Positions 19,020 to 27,272 of a DNA stretch of 64,000 bases are shown piece by piece. The DNA comes from Pseudomonas paeninsulae (GTDB lineage: Bacteria > Pseudomonadota > Gammaproteobacteria > Pseudomonadales > Pseudomonadaceae). Below the pieces are notes generated by a model, which was not told the DNA's origin, made no database searches, and saw only the letters and a list, made by a program, of their open reading frames with translations. A program made the translations under genes and the position numbers. The DNA is taken from positions 1,972,501 to 2,036,500 of the forward strand of contig NZ_CP141799.1 of assembly GCF_035621475.1 (NCBI RefSeq), in the 5' to 3' direction. Positions within the stretch are counted from its first letter, which is position 1, and the number at the start of each line of letters is the position of its first letter.

Positions 19020-19724
19020 TCAGTCCCGGATGTGACGGGAGCATGTACGGAGTCGCTGGATCACGCGCGCATCGAGTTTTGATTCGTAGATGTCCGCCAA
19101 CTGATTGCAGTACGCCCGATGAGCCGATTGGTATGCTCTGAAAGCGTCCGTGATGTCATGGTGCGCCCCCAGTGCGACAGGTTTTCCGAACATTGAGAGG
19201 GTAGATAGAACCCCGACACCGCCTGATGCTACTGTTACCCCGATAGGCAGCTTCCCGCGACGACTCCGCGTGTCCCTGAAAATCTGGTTGATCAGTTTTG
19301 GAATCACCGAGCAATGTTCGGCTGAGTACACCGTGTTCAACTGGTCCAAGGTGTCTTTGTCCAGCTCCGCATCAGCTTCGAAAGCATATGGTTGTACGGA
19401 GTACCAAGGTGCGAATTCCTGATAGTCGTGCCATTTAAGACAGACTTTGCATCCATGGTATGTGGGATCATCGGACCCGTAGTTTCGCCGCATCATGTTG
19501 TGCCAAGCCTTGTACGGCGTTCCCTTTCCTGTTTTGAAGTAGGGCATCCCCATGGCCTTACGTCGGGGGGCGGAGTTATAGCCGACGCCGTAGGTCAGCG
19601 GCTTGTCCAGTGGGGGAGCGAAAAGCGGCAATTCTTCGCCAAGGCTGTAGTCAAGGTGGACTCCAGCCACGCAAGGGGCTACGAGGATCGTTCTGGTGAT
19701 GTCATTGATGCTGTGTTGTTGCAT
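19020..19724 (-). CDS. phage-type protein with AP2/homing-endonuclease-like DNA-binding segment
   Basis: A 234-residue protein. The central stretch PYKAWHNMMRRNYGSDDPTY...VCLKWHDYQEFAPWY follows the pattern YkxWxxMxxR...W..F..F..W found in AP2/HNH-associated DNA-binding proteins of phages; nuclease histidines are not evident. Later residues (QIFRDTRSRRGKLPIGVTV) continue the pattern of such proteins, where GKLPIGV often precedes the AP2 fold. The ATG at 19724 has GGAGGT 6 bases upstream, much better than the in-frame ATG at 19757. Probably DNA binding; biological role unknown. Confidence 0.6.
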   Translation of the reverse strand: MQQHSINDITRTILVAPCVAGVHLDYSLGEELPLFAPPLDKPLTYGVGYNSAPRRKAMGMPYFKTGKGTPYKAWHNMMRRNYGSDDPTYHGCKVCLKWHDYQEFAPWYSVQPYAFEADAELDKDTLDQLNTVYSAEHCSVIPKLINQIFRDTRSRRGKLPIGVTVASGGVGVLSTLSMFGKPVALGAHHDITDAFRAYQSAHRAYCNQLADIYESKLDARVIQRLRTCSRHIRD

Positions 19725-19758
19725 GTTATTACCTCCGTTGTGTTGAAAAATGGGCATT

Positions 19759-19780
19759 AAAAAACCGACTCAAGGTCGGC
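19759..19780 (-). terminator. Rho-independent terminator downstream of the integrase region
   Basis: On the minus strand CCGAC-loop-GTCGG is followed by six T. It would stop leftward transcripts from the integrase side before the gene at 19020-19724, implying that gene has its own promoter. Confidence 0.65.
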
Positions 19781-20435
19781 ATCGGGGCTCGTCATTCTTC
19801 TCGCTACGGAGGAGTGGGGACTCAGCTATTCGATGTCGTCGACCTCAACGTTGGTGTTGCTTGGGTTGCGTTTGTCATGGGACTTCTCATGATTTGCTAT
19901 GACCGTCAGGTGGTGGTCAGCCAAAACTCAGGCGTTAAAAAACCTCCTGCGATTTCTGGGCGATTTGTCCGCACCGTGGTCGCGTAGAGGCTTCTTAATT
20001 GTCTGTCTGCTCACTGAAAGCAGATCGCCATCATCTCACGGATTAGGTCCGTCTGTCAATGTATAGTTGCGGAAAGCGTTTAGGTGTGGTTGGGATTTTG
20101 TTCGGAGCGCTATTCAAGAGCCCGATAGCTCAGTGCCATTTTGCATAAACCAGTTTCCAGTGTGAGAGAAAGCATCCTGCTTAGCCTAGACCGCCATCAA
20201 AGCCCGTAAACACTGGATGTAACGGAAGTTGATGGACTGTACAAGGCGCAAGCAGTGGAGGTTCTGCTCGGGTTTATCGATGGTTTCTGACGGTTTTTGA
20301 TGTTGGTTAGGGGATGACAGCGTACATAAACGAACAGAGGTCAACCCAGCAATGGGCCGAAGCCTTCTGCGGGCGCCTGTGTAGCTGCGTGGGCGACGTT
20401 TATGCCCAGCCAGCCAAATGACACTACCAACACCA
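19781..20435. other. noncoding region between integrase and phage-type genes
   Basis: No gene is well supported. A 30-codon minus-strand frame at about 19835-19930 reads like protein (LTVIANHEKSHDKRNPSN, ending VEVDDIE) but has only a TTG or no start and no ribosome site, so it may be a relic. The frame 20186-20554 on the minus strand overlaps the integrase and looks spurious. Confidence 0.4.
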
Positions 20436-22052
20436 TCAAAACGCCTCCTGCGAGCCCATGGCGACCACACCCTCGTCAGATTGAACAACCTCGATAAACT
20501 CAGTGCCGTTCCAACGTAGTGTCTGAGTGATCGGAGTGTTTTCAAACTCAGCAATCATCGCCTCCACGAGCTTGGAGTTGGGCATGTCAAGGTGATGCTC
20601 AGTGTGATTGTTCTCAATCACCCTGTACGTTTCCGTAGCACGATGGGAACCTTTGTACTCGTACACCTGACACTCTCCCTTGGTTTGAAGGTGCGGCTCA
20701 TCCACGGTGATTGTGGTGCCGTCGCAGATGATGGCGTATCCCACTCCTTGCAGCAGCGCGTTCAATCGTTGCTCATCGTCATCCATCAACGTGTGCTGTA
20801 GGTCGATCATGTCCCCTAAGGTCGCTGGCGCTGGTGCAGTCTTGAGTAATGCCCTGTCCTGCTCAAGCTTCTGTATTGAAGCCGTCACCTGTTCCAGCTT
20901 TGCACGGATTGGCGCCAGCATCCCGAACTCAGCAAGGGAGTCAGCAAGGTTGGCAGACTGACGTTGTAGTTCGGTCAACTCACCTTCAATCTCTATTAAA
21001 CGCTTCTCACCTGATGTTAGGTTTTGGCTAGCGGCTGCACGCTGCATTGCCCCGTACATTGTCTGACTGCGGACGAAGTCTAGGACGTGCATAGGGATGG
21101 AACGGCTATTGGAACAACCAGCATCTCCCAACCGATGGCGCCCCATACAGAGCATCGCAGCAGGTGATTTCTTCGTGTTGACTACTCCGAAGTTTTTCCC
21201 ACAACGTCCACATTTCACCAGCCCAGATAGCAGGTACTTGGTGGATGCCGATTTGATTTTTGACCCATCAGTCAAACGCTTTTGCACCCGATACCACAGC
21301 TCTTTACTGACCACTGCGGGATAGACATTTTCGATGTCGTTCCAACGGCCAATCGCAGTAGGGTTCTTGAGCCACTTCTTGATAGTGGTTGGATTCAGGT
21401 TGTCCAATAGCTGATGCTGACCACGTATGCGAGTGAGAATTCGACGTTCACCAATGCCGTCAGCGTAGTCTTGGAAAATCTGCACAATGTACGGGGCCAC
21501 GTCTTCAACTAGTGTGCCTTCTGACGATAACCATAGTGGTGTGCGGCGTTTGGCACCACCACCCATAGCAGCCTTTTCACGCTTACGGGCGTATGCGTCT
21601 TTCACGCGTCGACTCAGGGAGTCACTGTACTGGTGGGCCTGCTGCACCTTGGCAACGAGAAGGAAAAGGTTGTTGGACTTGGCCGGATCGCTATCGTAAA
21701 TAACGCCATCGTCAAGACTGATAAGGGACACACCAGCGTTCACAATGTCAGTTAGTAGGTTGAGCATGATGGATGGGGCGAGGCGCCCAGCTCGGTCGAT
21801 AGCTTCGATCAGAACGCAGTCACCCGGCTTGATCACACCTGATTCAATAGCAGCCAGCAGACGACCGAAAGCATTATCCAGATGCTTGCGGCTGTAACCG
21901 CTAATCCCCAAGTCCTCGAAGCGTTGAGTGCTTCGCTGATACGCGGGGTGGGCTACCAACCACTTTCCGACCATGTCCTCCTGACGAGCCAAACTGGCGC
22001 CATGTTGCTGTTGGGCACTACTAAACCGGATATAGCTGAATGCCGTTGGCAT
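20436..22052 (-). CDS. large serine recombinase (integrase of the element)
   Basis: A 538-residue large serine recombinase. The catalytic domain begins FSYIRFSSAQQQHGASLARQ with the nucleophile near Ser11 and contains LIEAIDRAGRLAPSIM; the recombinase domain (RRTPLWLSSEGTLVED onward, with NPTAIGRWNDIENVYPAVVS) lies around 170-270; a zinc ribbon with CGRCGKNFG and CMGRHRLGDAGC follows near 275-310; then a coiled-coil region (near 355-410) and a C-terminal tail. It cuts and joins attP and attB and is usually directional. Its start is 50 bases from the attR crossover, as is normal for such integrases. The split EamA gene reads into it. Confidence 0.95.
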   Translation of the reverse strand: MPTAFSYIRFSSAQQQHGASLARQEDMVGKWLVAHPAYQRSTQRFEDLGISGYSRKHLDNAFGRLLAAIESGVIKPGDCVLIEAIDRAGRLAPSIMLNLLTDIVNAGVSLISLDDGVIYDSDPAKSNNLFLLVAKVQQAHQYSDSLSRRVKDAYARKREKAAMGGGAKRRTPLWLSSEGTLVEDVAPYIVQIFQDYADGIGERRILTRIRGQHQLLDNLNPTTIKKWLKNPTAIGRWNDIENVYPAVVSKELWYRVQKRLTDGSKIKSASTKYLLSGLVKCGRCGKNFGVVNTKKSPAAMLCMGRHRLGDAGCSNSRSIPMHVLDFVRSQTMYGAMQRAAASQNLTSGEKRLIEIEGELTELQRQSANLADSLAEFGMLAPIRAKLEQVTASIQKLEQDRALLKTAPAPATLGDMIDLQHTLMDDDEQRLNALLQGVGYAIICDGTTITVDEPHLQTKGECQVYEYKGSHRATETYRVIENNHTEHHLDMPNSKLVEAMIAEFENTPITQTLRWNGTEFIEVVQSDEGVVAMGSQEAF

Positions 22053-22078
22053 GACGATTACCGAAGATTAAAAAATCA

Positions 22079-22417
22079 TCATAACACTGCCGATTTCTTC
22101 GGCGTGGTGGCGTTGAAAATCGCCGAGTAGCCGGCCGGTAGCACCAGCGCCGCGAGGCAATACATGGCCGACGGCAGACCGGCACTGGTCACCCCGAGCA
22201 GCAGGCAGTGCTTGAGCTTGCCGCGAAAGTCCCACTGCACACGCATGATCAGCAAAATCGCCAGGAGACCGAGGGCGCCCAGGCTGGCGCGGAAGAATGC
22301 GGTCGGCATGCTGCCGAGCACGGGGGCAACGATCCGCATGAATAGAAAGCTGGCGCCCCAGATGGCAGCGAGCAATATCAGGCGCAGCAGGTCGGCGAGG
22401 CGCACGACGAACTCCAA
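22079..22417 (-). pseudogene. EamA/DMT-family transporter, 5' part cut off by the integrative element
   Basis: Residues 1-105 are the N-terminal half of an EamA transporter: helices LLRLILLAAIWGASFLFM, AFFRASLGALGLLAILLIM, CLLLGVTSAGLPSAMYCLAALV and the conserved GYSAIFNATTP. The frame then enters the element and stops after six foreign residues (KKSAVL). The remaining half is at 13131-13763. It is divergent from aceK. Its own promoter probably still works and, after insertion, points into the integrase gene 27 bases further on. Confidence 0.88.
22088..22120. other. attR of the serine-integrase element
   Basis: Element arm TGCCGAT (22088-22094), then TTCT and the shared TCGG (22099-22102), then host DNA CGTGGTGG. 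The arm is the complement of ATCGGCA at 13773-13779. In the rejoined host site, CCATCA and TGGTGG flank the GG, an imperfect dyad typical of a serine-integrase attB. Confidence 0.85.
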
Positions 22418-22610
22418 GTCGGGTAGGGGTGAGCAGTGTTGCCGGGCATGCTGGGCAAGGCAATGCGGAAGTGGCTTTTAAATTCGCCAGCCAACACTAT
22501 TTCGCCGCGATAAACCCAGTTAGGCGTTTTTCCGGTTGTTCCTCGGGACAGCCACTGGCTAAGCTCGGCAGTTCATCCCGTCGGTGCATTTTTTACTTAG
22601 AGGTCTGTCC

Positions 22611-24335
22611 ATGCCGCAGCAATGGCCCGCCAGCGCTATCGCCACGCTCATCCTCGACGGTTTTGACGACTATCGAGAGCAGTTCCGTCAGATCACCAAT
22701 GGGGCCCGGGAGCGTTTCGAGCAGGCGCAGTGGCAGGAAATCCAGCAAGCTGCGGCCGCTCGTATCGCCCTTTACGAAGCATTCGTCAGCGAAGTCAGTA
22801 AGCGCCTGCGCAAGGCCTACCCGGCTGAGGTGCTGCTGGATGTGGCGCAGTGGCCGCTGGTCAAGTCGGCCTGCATCAGCCTGATCGACGTGCGTTGCGA
22901 CGATGAACTAGCGGAAACCTGGTACAACTCGATCTTCTGCGGGCTGTTCAGCCATGACCAGATCAACGATGGCTGCATGTTCATTCACACCACGCGCCCG
23001 GCGCTACGCGCCAATGCTCCGGCGCCGCTGACCCGGATTTATCGACCCCAGGGCAATCTCGAGCAGGCGCTGCGGCAGATCTTCGAGGATTACCGTTTCG
23101 AAGTGGCTTACGAAAACGTCGAGCGGGACCTGGCGCGGCTGATCAAACAGATGCATGAGAACTTGCCAGACTGGGTGTGCAAGGATCCGGAGCTGCGTAT
23201 CGAGCTGTTCTCCTCGCGCCTGTATCGCAACAAGGGCGCTTATCTGGTCGGGCGCATCAATACCCGTGACGAACAATGGCCGCTGGTGATTCCGCTGTTG
23301 CACCGCGAGGGCCGGGGTATCCAGATCGACACGCTGATCACCGATGAGGCCGAGGTGTCGATCATCTTCTCCTTCACCCGGTCCTATTTCATGGTGCGGG
23401 TCGGCTATCCGGCTGAGTTCGTCGGCTTCCTCAGGCGCATCCTGCCGGGCAAGCATATAGCCGAGTTGTACACCTCGATCGGCTTCTACAAGCACGGCAA
23501 GTCGGAGTTCTATCGCGCGTTGATCAACCACCTGGCGAGCACCGACGACAAGTTCATCATGGCCCCCGGCGTGCGCGGCATGGTCATGAGCGTGTTCACC
23601 CTGACCGGCTTCAATACCGTGTTCAAGATCATCAAGGACCGTTTCGCGCCGTCGAAGAACGTCGACCGCAATACGGTGATCGAGAAGTACCGCCTGGTGA
23701 AGCGCGTCGACCGGGTCGGCAGGATGGCCGATACCCAGGAATTCGCCGATTTTCGCTTCCCCAGGGCTAAGTTCGAGGCGGATTGTCTGGCTGAACTGTT
23801 GGAGGTGGCGCCGTCGACCGTCGTGGTCGACGGTGATACCGTGCTGATCCGCCACTGCTGGACCGAGCGGCGCATGACGCCGCTGAACATGTATGTCGAA
23901 AATGCCAGCGAAGCCCAGGTGCGCGAAGCGCTCGATGATTATGGCCTGGCGATCAAACAGTTGGCCGCCGCCAATATTTTTCCCGGCGATATGCTGCTGA
24001 AGAACTTTGGCGTGACCCGCCATGGCCGAGTGGTGTTCTACGACTACGACGAAATCTGCTTCCTCACCGAAGCCAATTTCCGGCATATCCCGCCGCCGCG
24101 CTACCCGGAGGATGAGATGGCCTCCGAACCCTGGTATTCGGTGGCGCCGCTGGACGTGTTTCCCGAGGAGTTCCCGCCGTTCCTGTTCGCCGATATCAAG
24201 CTGCGCCGCTTGTTTAACCAGCTGCACGGCGAGTTGTATGACGCCGATTACTGGAAAAGCCTGCAGGATACGATTCGCGCAGGCAAGGTGATCGACGTAT
24301 TCCCCTACCGGCGCAAAGCCGAGCAGATTGAATAG
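22611..24335 (+). CDS. aceK: isocitrate dehydrogenase kinase/phosphatase AceK
   Basis: A 574-residue protein matching AceK throughout. The ATP-binding region [17 protein letters not shown] lies near 315-331, and the kinase/phosphatase core [30 protein letters not shown] near 455-485 with its catalytic aspartate. Family knowledge: AceK phosphorylates and dephosphorylates isocitrate dehydrogenase and so sets flux between the TCA cycle and the glyoxylate shunt when cells grow on acetate or other C2-yielding substrates, which includes acetyl-CoA from the ddd pathway here. The ATG at 22611 has AGAGGT 7 bases upstream; an in-frame ATG at 22584 lacks one. Confidence 0.97.
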   Translation: MPQQWPASAIATLILDGFDDYREQFRQITNGARERFEQAQWQEIQQAAAARIALYEAFVSEVSKRLRKAYPAEVLLDVAQWPLVKSACISLIDVRCDDELAETWYNSIFCGLFSHDQINDGCMFIHTTRPALRANAPAPLTRIYRPQGNLEQALRQIFEDYRFEVAYENVERDLARLIKQMHENLPDWVCKDPELRIELFSSRLYRNKGAYLVGRINTRDEQWPLVIPLLHREGRGIQIDTLITDEAEVSIIFSFTRSYFMVRVGYPAEFVGFLRRILPGKHIAELYTSIGFYKHGKSEFYRALINHLASTDDKFIMAPGVRGMVMSVFTLTGFNTVFKIIKDRFAPSKNVDRNTVIEKYRLVKRVDRVGRMADTQEFADFRFPRAKFEADCLAELLEVAPSTVVVDGDTVLIRHCWTERRMTPLNMYVENASEAQVREALDDYGLAIKQLAAANIFPGDMLLKNFGVTRHGRVVFYDYDEICFLTEANFRHIPPPRYPEDEMASEPWYSVAPLDVFPEEFPPFLFADIKLRRLFNQLHGELYDADYWKSLQDTIRAGKVIDVFPYRRKAEQIE

Positions 24336-24507
24336 GGAGCAGGCAAAGGCCGAGGTCTCTGCCATTGGTTTTTGCCCAGCCCGACAGCCGGTATGCTTCA
24401 GGACGATTTGATTTGCATCAAGCCTCGGCAATTGCGCTAGGGTTAATCTACTCTGAGATAAGGCGCATTCGGGCGCCTTGTCGAAGTCCTTGGCAGGAGG
24501 AAATTCC

Positions 24508-24642
24508 ATGATCGCCAAGCTGCATAACGCCTTACACGACCTGCTGGTTGCCTTGGGTTTGCTTGATCGGCCGAAACTGCAACCTGTGCCTGTGCGCGAC
24601 GACGACCAGCGCCGCCCGCAAGCGCCGCGTCGACGTCGCTGA
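24508..24642 (+). CDS. 44-residue small protein (unknown, Pseudomonas-type)
   Basis: ATG with a strong AGGAGG six to seven bases upstream. The protein has an amphipathic N-terminal helix (MIAKLHNALHDLLVALGLL), then PKLQPVPVR and an arginine-rich end (RRPQAPRRRR). I believe similar LQP-PVR small proteins occur in other pseudomonads but cannot check. No function can be given. A GC hairpin follows at 24655. Confidence 0.55.
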   Translation: MIAKLHNALHDLLVALGLLDRPKLQPVPVRDDDQRRPQAPRRRR

Positions 24643-24654
24643 TATTTCAGCAAG

Positions 24655-24672
24655 GGTGGGCTTTAGCCCACC
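24655..24672 (+). terminator. hairpin after the 44-residue ORF
   Basis: GGTGGGC-TTTA-GCCCACC, a perfect 7-bp stem 12 bases after the stop codon; no T-run. It also lies beyond the convergent gene at 24719 and could serve both. Confidence 0.5.
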
Positions 24673-24718
24673 AAGGCCGCTTATCGGCAACCGCTGATTA
24701 AGGTGGGTCGGAGCCAAG

Positions 24719-25453
24719 CTAGGTCAGCTGCGGGTGATCGTTGAACCATTGCTCGATCAGTTCGCGCATGCGCTCCCCGGAAAAGCTCGGGAAGTGCCCG
24801 CCATATACGTTGCGTACCGGTAGTTGGCGCAGCCGGGCGAGGCTTCGCGCGTAATCCTGCAGGTTCGAGTGATAAGCATCTTCGATCAACGGGCCGTCGT
24901 AGAGAATATCGCCGGAAAACAACGTCTGCGTCGTCGCCTCCCACAAGCTGATACCGCCTGGTGAATGACCCGGGGTATGCAGCACCTGCAATACCCGATC
25001 GCCCAAATCCAGCACATCACCTTCCTCGATCAATCGAGTTGCGGGCGCAGCCTTGACCCGGTACTCGGCGTAGCACAGCGGGCAATCCGGGTGCGCCTCG
25101 AACATCTCATCGCCAACGAAGTCCGTGGCCAGGGTGTTGGCCCCGGTCGGCGCCGCGAGTATGTCTGCTTCGGCGGGATGCACCAGGCGCTCGGGGAATT
25201 CGTGGTGCCCGGCGATATGGTCGAAGTGCGTGTGGCTGGCCACCGCCAGCAACGGCCGCTCGGTGAGCCAGGGTAATTGCTCGCGCAGGCTGACTAGGCC
25301 GGAACCGGAGTCGATCAGCACATCGCGGTCGCGGCCCTGCACATGCCACAGGTTGCAACGGTAGAACGGCCGCACATAGGGCTCGTGGATCAGGCAGATG
25401 CCGTCGTGGCGGTGTTGCACTTCGAACCATTGGTCACGGCTGACGATTTTCAT
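24719..25453 (-). CDS. metallo-beta-lactamase-fold hydrolase
   Basis: A 244-residue MBL-fold protein. The metal-binding signature SHTHFDHIAGHHEF (H-x-H-x-D-H) lies near residues 73-86, HTPGHSPGGISLWE near 158-171 gives the next histidine, FSGDILYDGP near 180 the bridging aspartate, and GGHFPSFSGERM near 218 the last histidine. The fold is complete, with no partner domain. Substrate is unknown; lactonase, thioesterase or glyoxalase II-like roles are all possible. It is the first in a run of minus-strand genes and lies 26 bases after the amidase gene, so co-transcription is likely. Confidence 0.85.
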   Translation of the reverse strand: MKIVSRDQWFEVQHRHDGICLIHEPYVRPFYRCNLWHVQGRDRDVLIDSGSGLVSLREQLPWLTERPLLAVASHTHFDHIAGHHEFPERLVHPAEADILAAPTGANTLATDFVGDEMFEAHPDCPLCYAEYRVKAAPATRLIEEGDVLDLGDRVLQVLHTPGHSPGGISLWEATTQTLFSGDILYDGPLIEDAYHSNLQDYARSLARLRQLPVRNVYGGHFPSFSGERMRELIEQWFNDHPQLT

Positions 25454-25479
25454 GGTTGCGCTCGGCTCATAAGGTGCGA

Positions 25480-26283
25480 TTAGGTCTCTGCTTGATTAAT
25501 GGGTGATCGGCTCAGCTTGAGTCGAGGATGAAGGTCGCGCAGGTAATCCTGGGCTTTGCGGCTCTCCTGGCAACGACTGAGATCGAGGTCAAGGATGGCG
25601 CTGTCGGGCTGGTCCACTAGTTGCACGAGAACTTCGCCGTCCGGGTCGGCGACCAGGCTATGGCCGCAGAACTGCAAGTGGTCTTCCTGACCACTGCGGT
25701 TGATGCAGGCGACGAAGACCTGGTTGTCCAGGGCGCGACAGGTGATCTGCAGTTGTTGTCGCTTGGCATTCGGCACCATGTTGGCCGTGGGGCTGATAAT
25801 CAGCTCGGCGCCTTGCTGGGCCAATGCCCGGCTGACTTCGGGGAACTCGTTGTCGTAGCAGATCATCAGGCCGATGCGGCCGAGACGCGTGTCCACTACC
25901 AACGGTGTCTCGCCGGGGGTGAACATGCCGTGTTCATCGGCCCATAACTGCATCTTCCTGTAGCAGCCCAGCAGCGTGCCTTGGTCGTCCAGCAGCACGG
26001 CGCTGTTGTAGATGCCGTCCACGGCCTTTTCGGCAACCCCGAAGACCAGGTGCAGGCCATAGCGGCGCGCCAATCGGGCCGCCTCGGTGAGTAGCGGGCC
26101 ATCGAGCGGCTCGGCAAGTGCATCGAGGCGATCGAAGATCAGGTAGCCGGTGAGGGCAAGTTCCGGCAGCGCCAACAGATCGACTTGGGCTTCCTTGGCC
26201 TGGAGGCACAGCGCCTCCAGCTCGTCGAGGTTGTGCGGGATTTGCTCTCTTTGTGGAGCGGTCTGGGCAATCATCAAACGCAT
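25480..26283 (-). CDS. nitrilase-superfamily amidase (carbon-nitrogen hydrolase)
   Basis: A 267-residue single-domain carbon-nitrogen hydrolase with the full catalytic set: glutamate in LALPELALTGYLIFD, lysine in CYRKMQLWADEHGMF, and cysteine in GLMICYDNEFPE. The closest families I recognise are aliphatic or omega-amidases and N-carbamoyl-amine amidohydrolases. The frame is open to 26538, but the ATG at 26283 starts the conserved MRLMIAQTAPQ; upstream residues belong to the broken permease in another frame. Its stop is 26 bases ahead of the MBL-fold gene, and the permease remnant overlaps it closely upstream, so it may once have been a uptake-plus-hydrolysis operon for a nitrogen compound. 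Confidence 0.85.
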   Translation of the reverse strand: MRLMIAQTAPQREQIPHNLDELEALCLQAKEAQVDLLALPELALTGYLIFDRLDALAEPLDGPLLTEAARLARRYGLHLVFGVAEKAVDGIYNSAVLLDDQGTLLGCYRKMQLWADEHGMFTPGETPLVVDTRLGRIGLMICYDNEFPEVSRALAQQGAELIISPTANMVPNAKRQQLQITCRALDNQVFVACINRSGQEDHLQFCGHSLVADPDGEVLVQLVDQPDSAILDLDLSRCQESRKAQDYLRDLHPRLKLSRSPINQAET

Positions 26284-26288
26284 GGGTA

Positions 26289-27100
26289 TCAGCCTTTCGA
26301 GGTTTGCTGGGGGCTCTGCTGCGTGCCGGGTAGCACCAGGAGCTTGACGCTGGCCCAGTAGAACGGGCCGGTGATGATGAACACTGGCAGCGACGAGCCG
26401 AAGGACAGCGGCGAGAGCAGGGCCCAGTAAGTAGAAAGCCCGGCGCCGATCAGGTAGGCGGCGAAGGCAAACTTGGCCGTCGGTAGGCCGTCTGTTGCTT
26501 CTGACTGAGCAGGTCCGCGTTGTAGCTGCTGGCATCAATCAAATAATAGTCGCAGATCATCACGGCGAAGGCCGGAATGAACAGGCCGCCGATGATGATC
26601 AGAAAGTTCTGGAGCTGGTCGAGGATGCCTGGGATCAGGGCGCCGAAGACACTGACCAGGCCGATCGTCAGGGCTGGCTTCCAGAATTTCATTTCGGGGG
26701 GTCAGGTTCATCGCCGACAGGGTGGCGCTGTAGATCGCCATGATGTTGGTGGTCATTACCGAGAGGAAGATCACCAGGGCTGCCGGCAGGCCGAAGCCGA
26801 AGTGGCTGAGCCGCTGGGTCGGGTCATACGTCTGCTCGATGTGTTACGCAGGGACAGGCCCGATACTGCCGCGCCCAGGGTCATGGCTAGCAGGGTGGCG
26901 GTGAAGTAGCCCAGGTAGGTGGCGCAGACGGCCGTGCGCGGTGAGTCACGAAAATCCAGGTCCGGAACCAGCAGCATGCCGGTCAGAATGGTGGTGAGCA
27001 CCATGTTGGCGCCGAGTCAGAGGGCGAAGGTGGCGAAAAACTTCATGCTCTTCGCCTGCGAACTACTCAGGGTGTCGTGACCCAGAAGGGATCCGGTCAT
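26289..27100 (-). pseudogene. NCS1-type nucleobase/cation permease, decayed
   Basis: Pieces of one permease appear in order but in different frames. From ATG 27100 come LLGHDTLSSSQAKSMKFF, an in-frame TGA at 27017-27019, then MVLTTILTGMLLVPDLDF and TATLLAMTLGAAVSGLSLRN. The text then jumps to LSHFGFGLPAALVIFLSVM, missing about 200 residues of a normal 450-480-residue protein. Frameshifts follow near 26700 (in a G-run) and 26480 before the last helices (FAFAAYLIGAGLSTYWALL) ending at 26289. The gene cannot make a working transporter. It shares context with the amidase and gbuA, so nitrogen-compound uptake is a fair guess for the ancestor. Confidence 0.8.
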
Positions 27101-27237
27101 TTCTCCCGCGTTATTGTTGATCTTGTGGTCTGGCAGGATGCCCCTCGCGTAACTGCGGGGCGGGTTAGGGGCTGGCGCGGCAATGCGGCAAAGCATTCCG
27201 GCGAGTACCTGACGGAGAAAATAAGCTTGGGAAACAG

Positions 27238-27266
27238 CGCCCCCTCTCCAGTCCGGAGAGGGGGCG
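27238..27266 (-). terminator. strong hairpin after the YjiH-type gene
   Basis: A 12-bp perfect stem (CGCCCCCTCTCC, 27238-27249, with 27255-27266) and 5-base loop, starting 7 bases beyond the stop codon; a short T-rich stretch (TGTTT) follows on the minus strand. Confidence 0.75.
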
Positions 27267-27272
27267 GGACGG

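Larger units (their letters stand above)
13767..22102. mobile_element. 8.34-kb serine-integrase element inserted in an EamA gene
   Basis: The boundaries are fixed by the split transporter gene and a shared TCGG at both junctions. Cargo in order: left-end control region, two 50-codon ORFs, membrane protein, small serine recombinase, HNH endonuclease, structured noncoding region, two phage-type proteins, and the large serine integrase adjacent to attR. No capsid, tail, replication-initiation or conjugation gene is visible, so it is either a satellite, a defence-type island or a degraded prophage. Parts of it (17.3-18.3 kb) are much richer in A+T than the host DNA. Confidence 0.88.

Noticed and set aside
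20186..20554. 122-codon minus-strand frame after the integrase
   Set aside because: It overlaps the integrase 3' end in another frame and shows no ribosome site or recognisable segment.
13767..22102. Element considered as a prophage or integrative conjugative element
   Set aside because: No capsid, portal, tail, lysis, relaxase or type IV secretion gene is visible in 8.3 kb; it is described only as an integrative element.
23004..24653. 549-codon minus-strand frame opposite aceK
   Set aside because: Shadow frame; AceK on the plus strand is complete with catalytic motifs.
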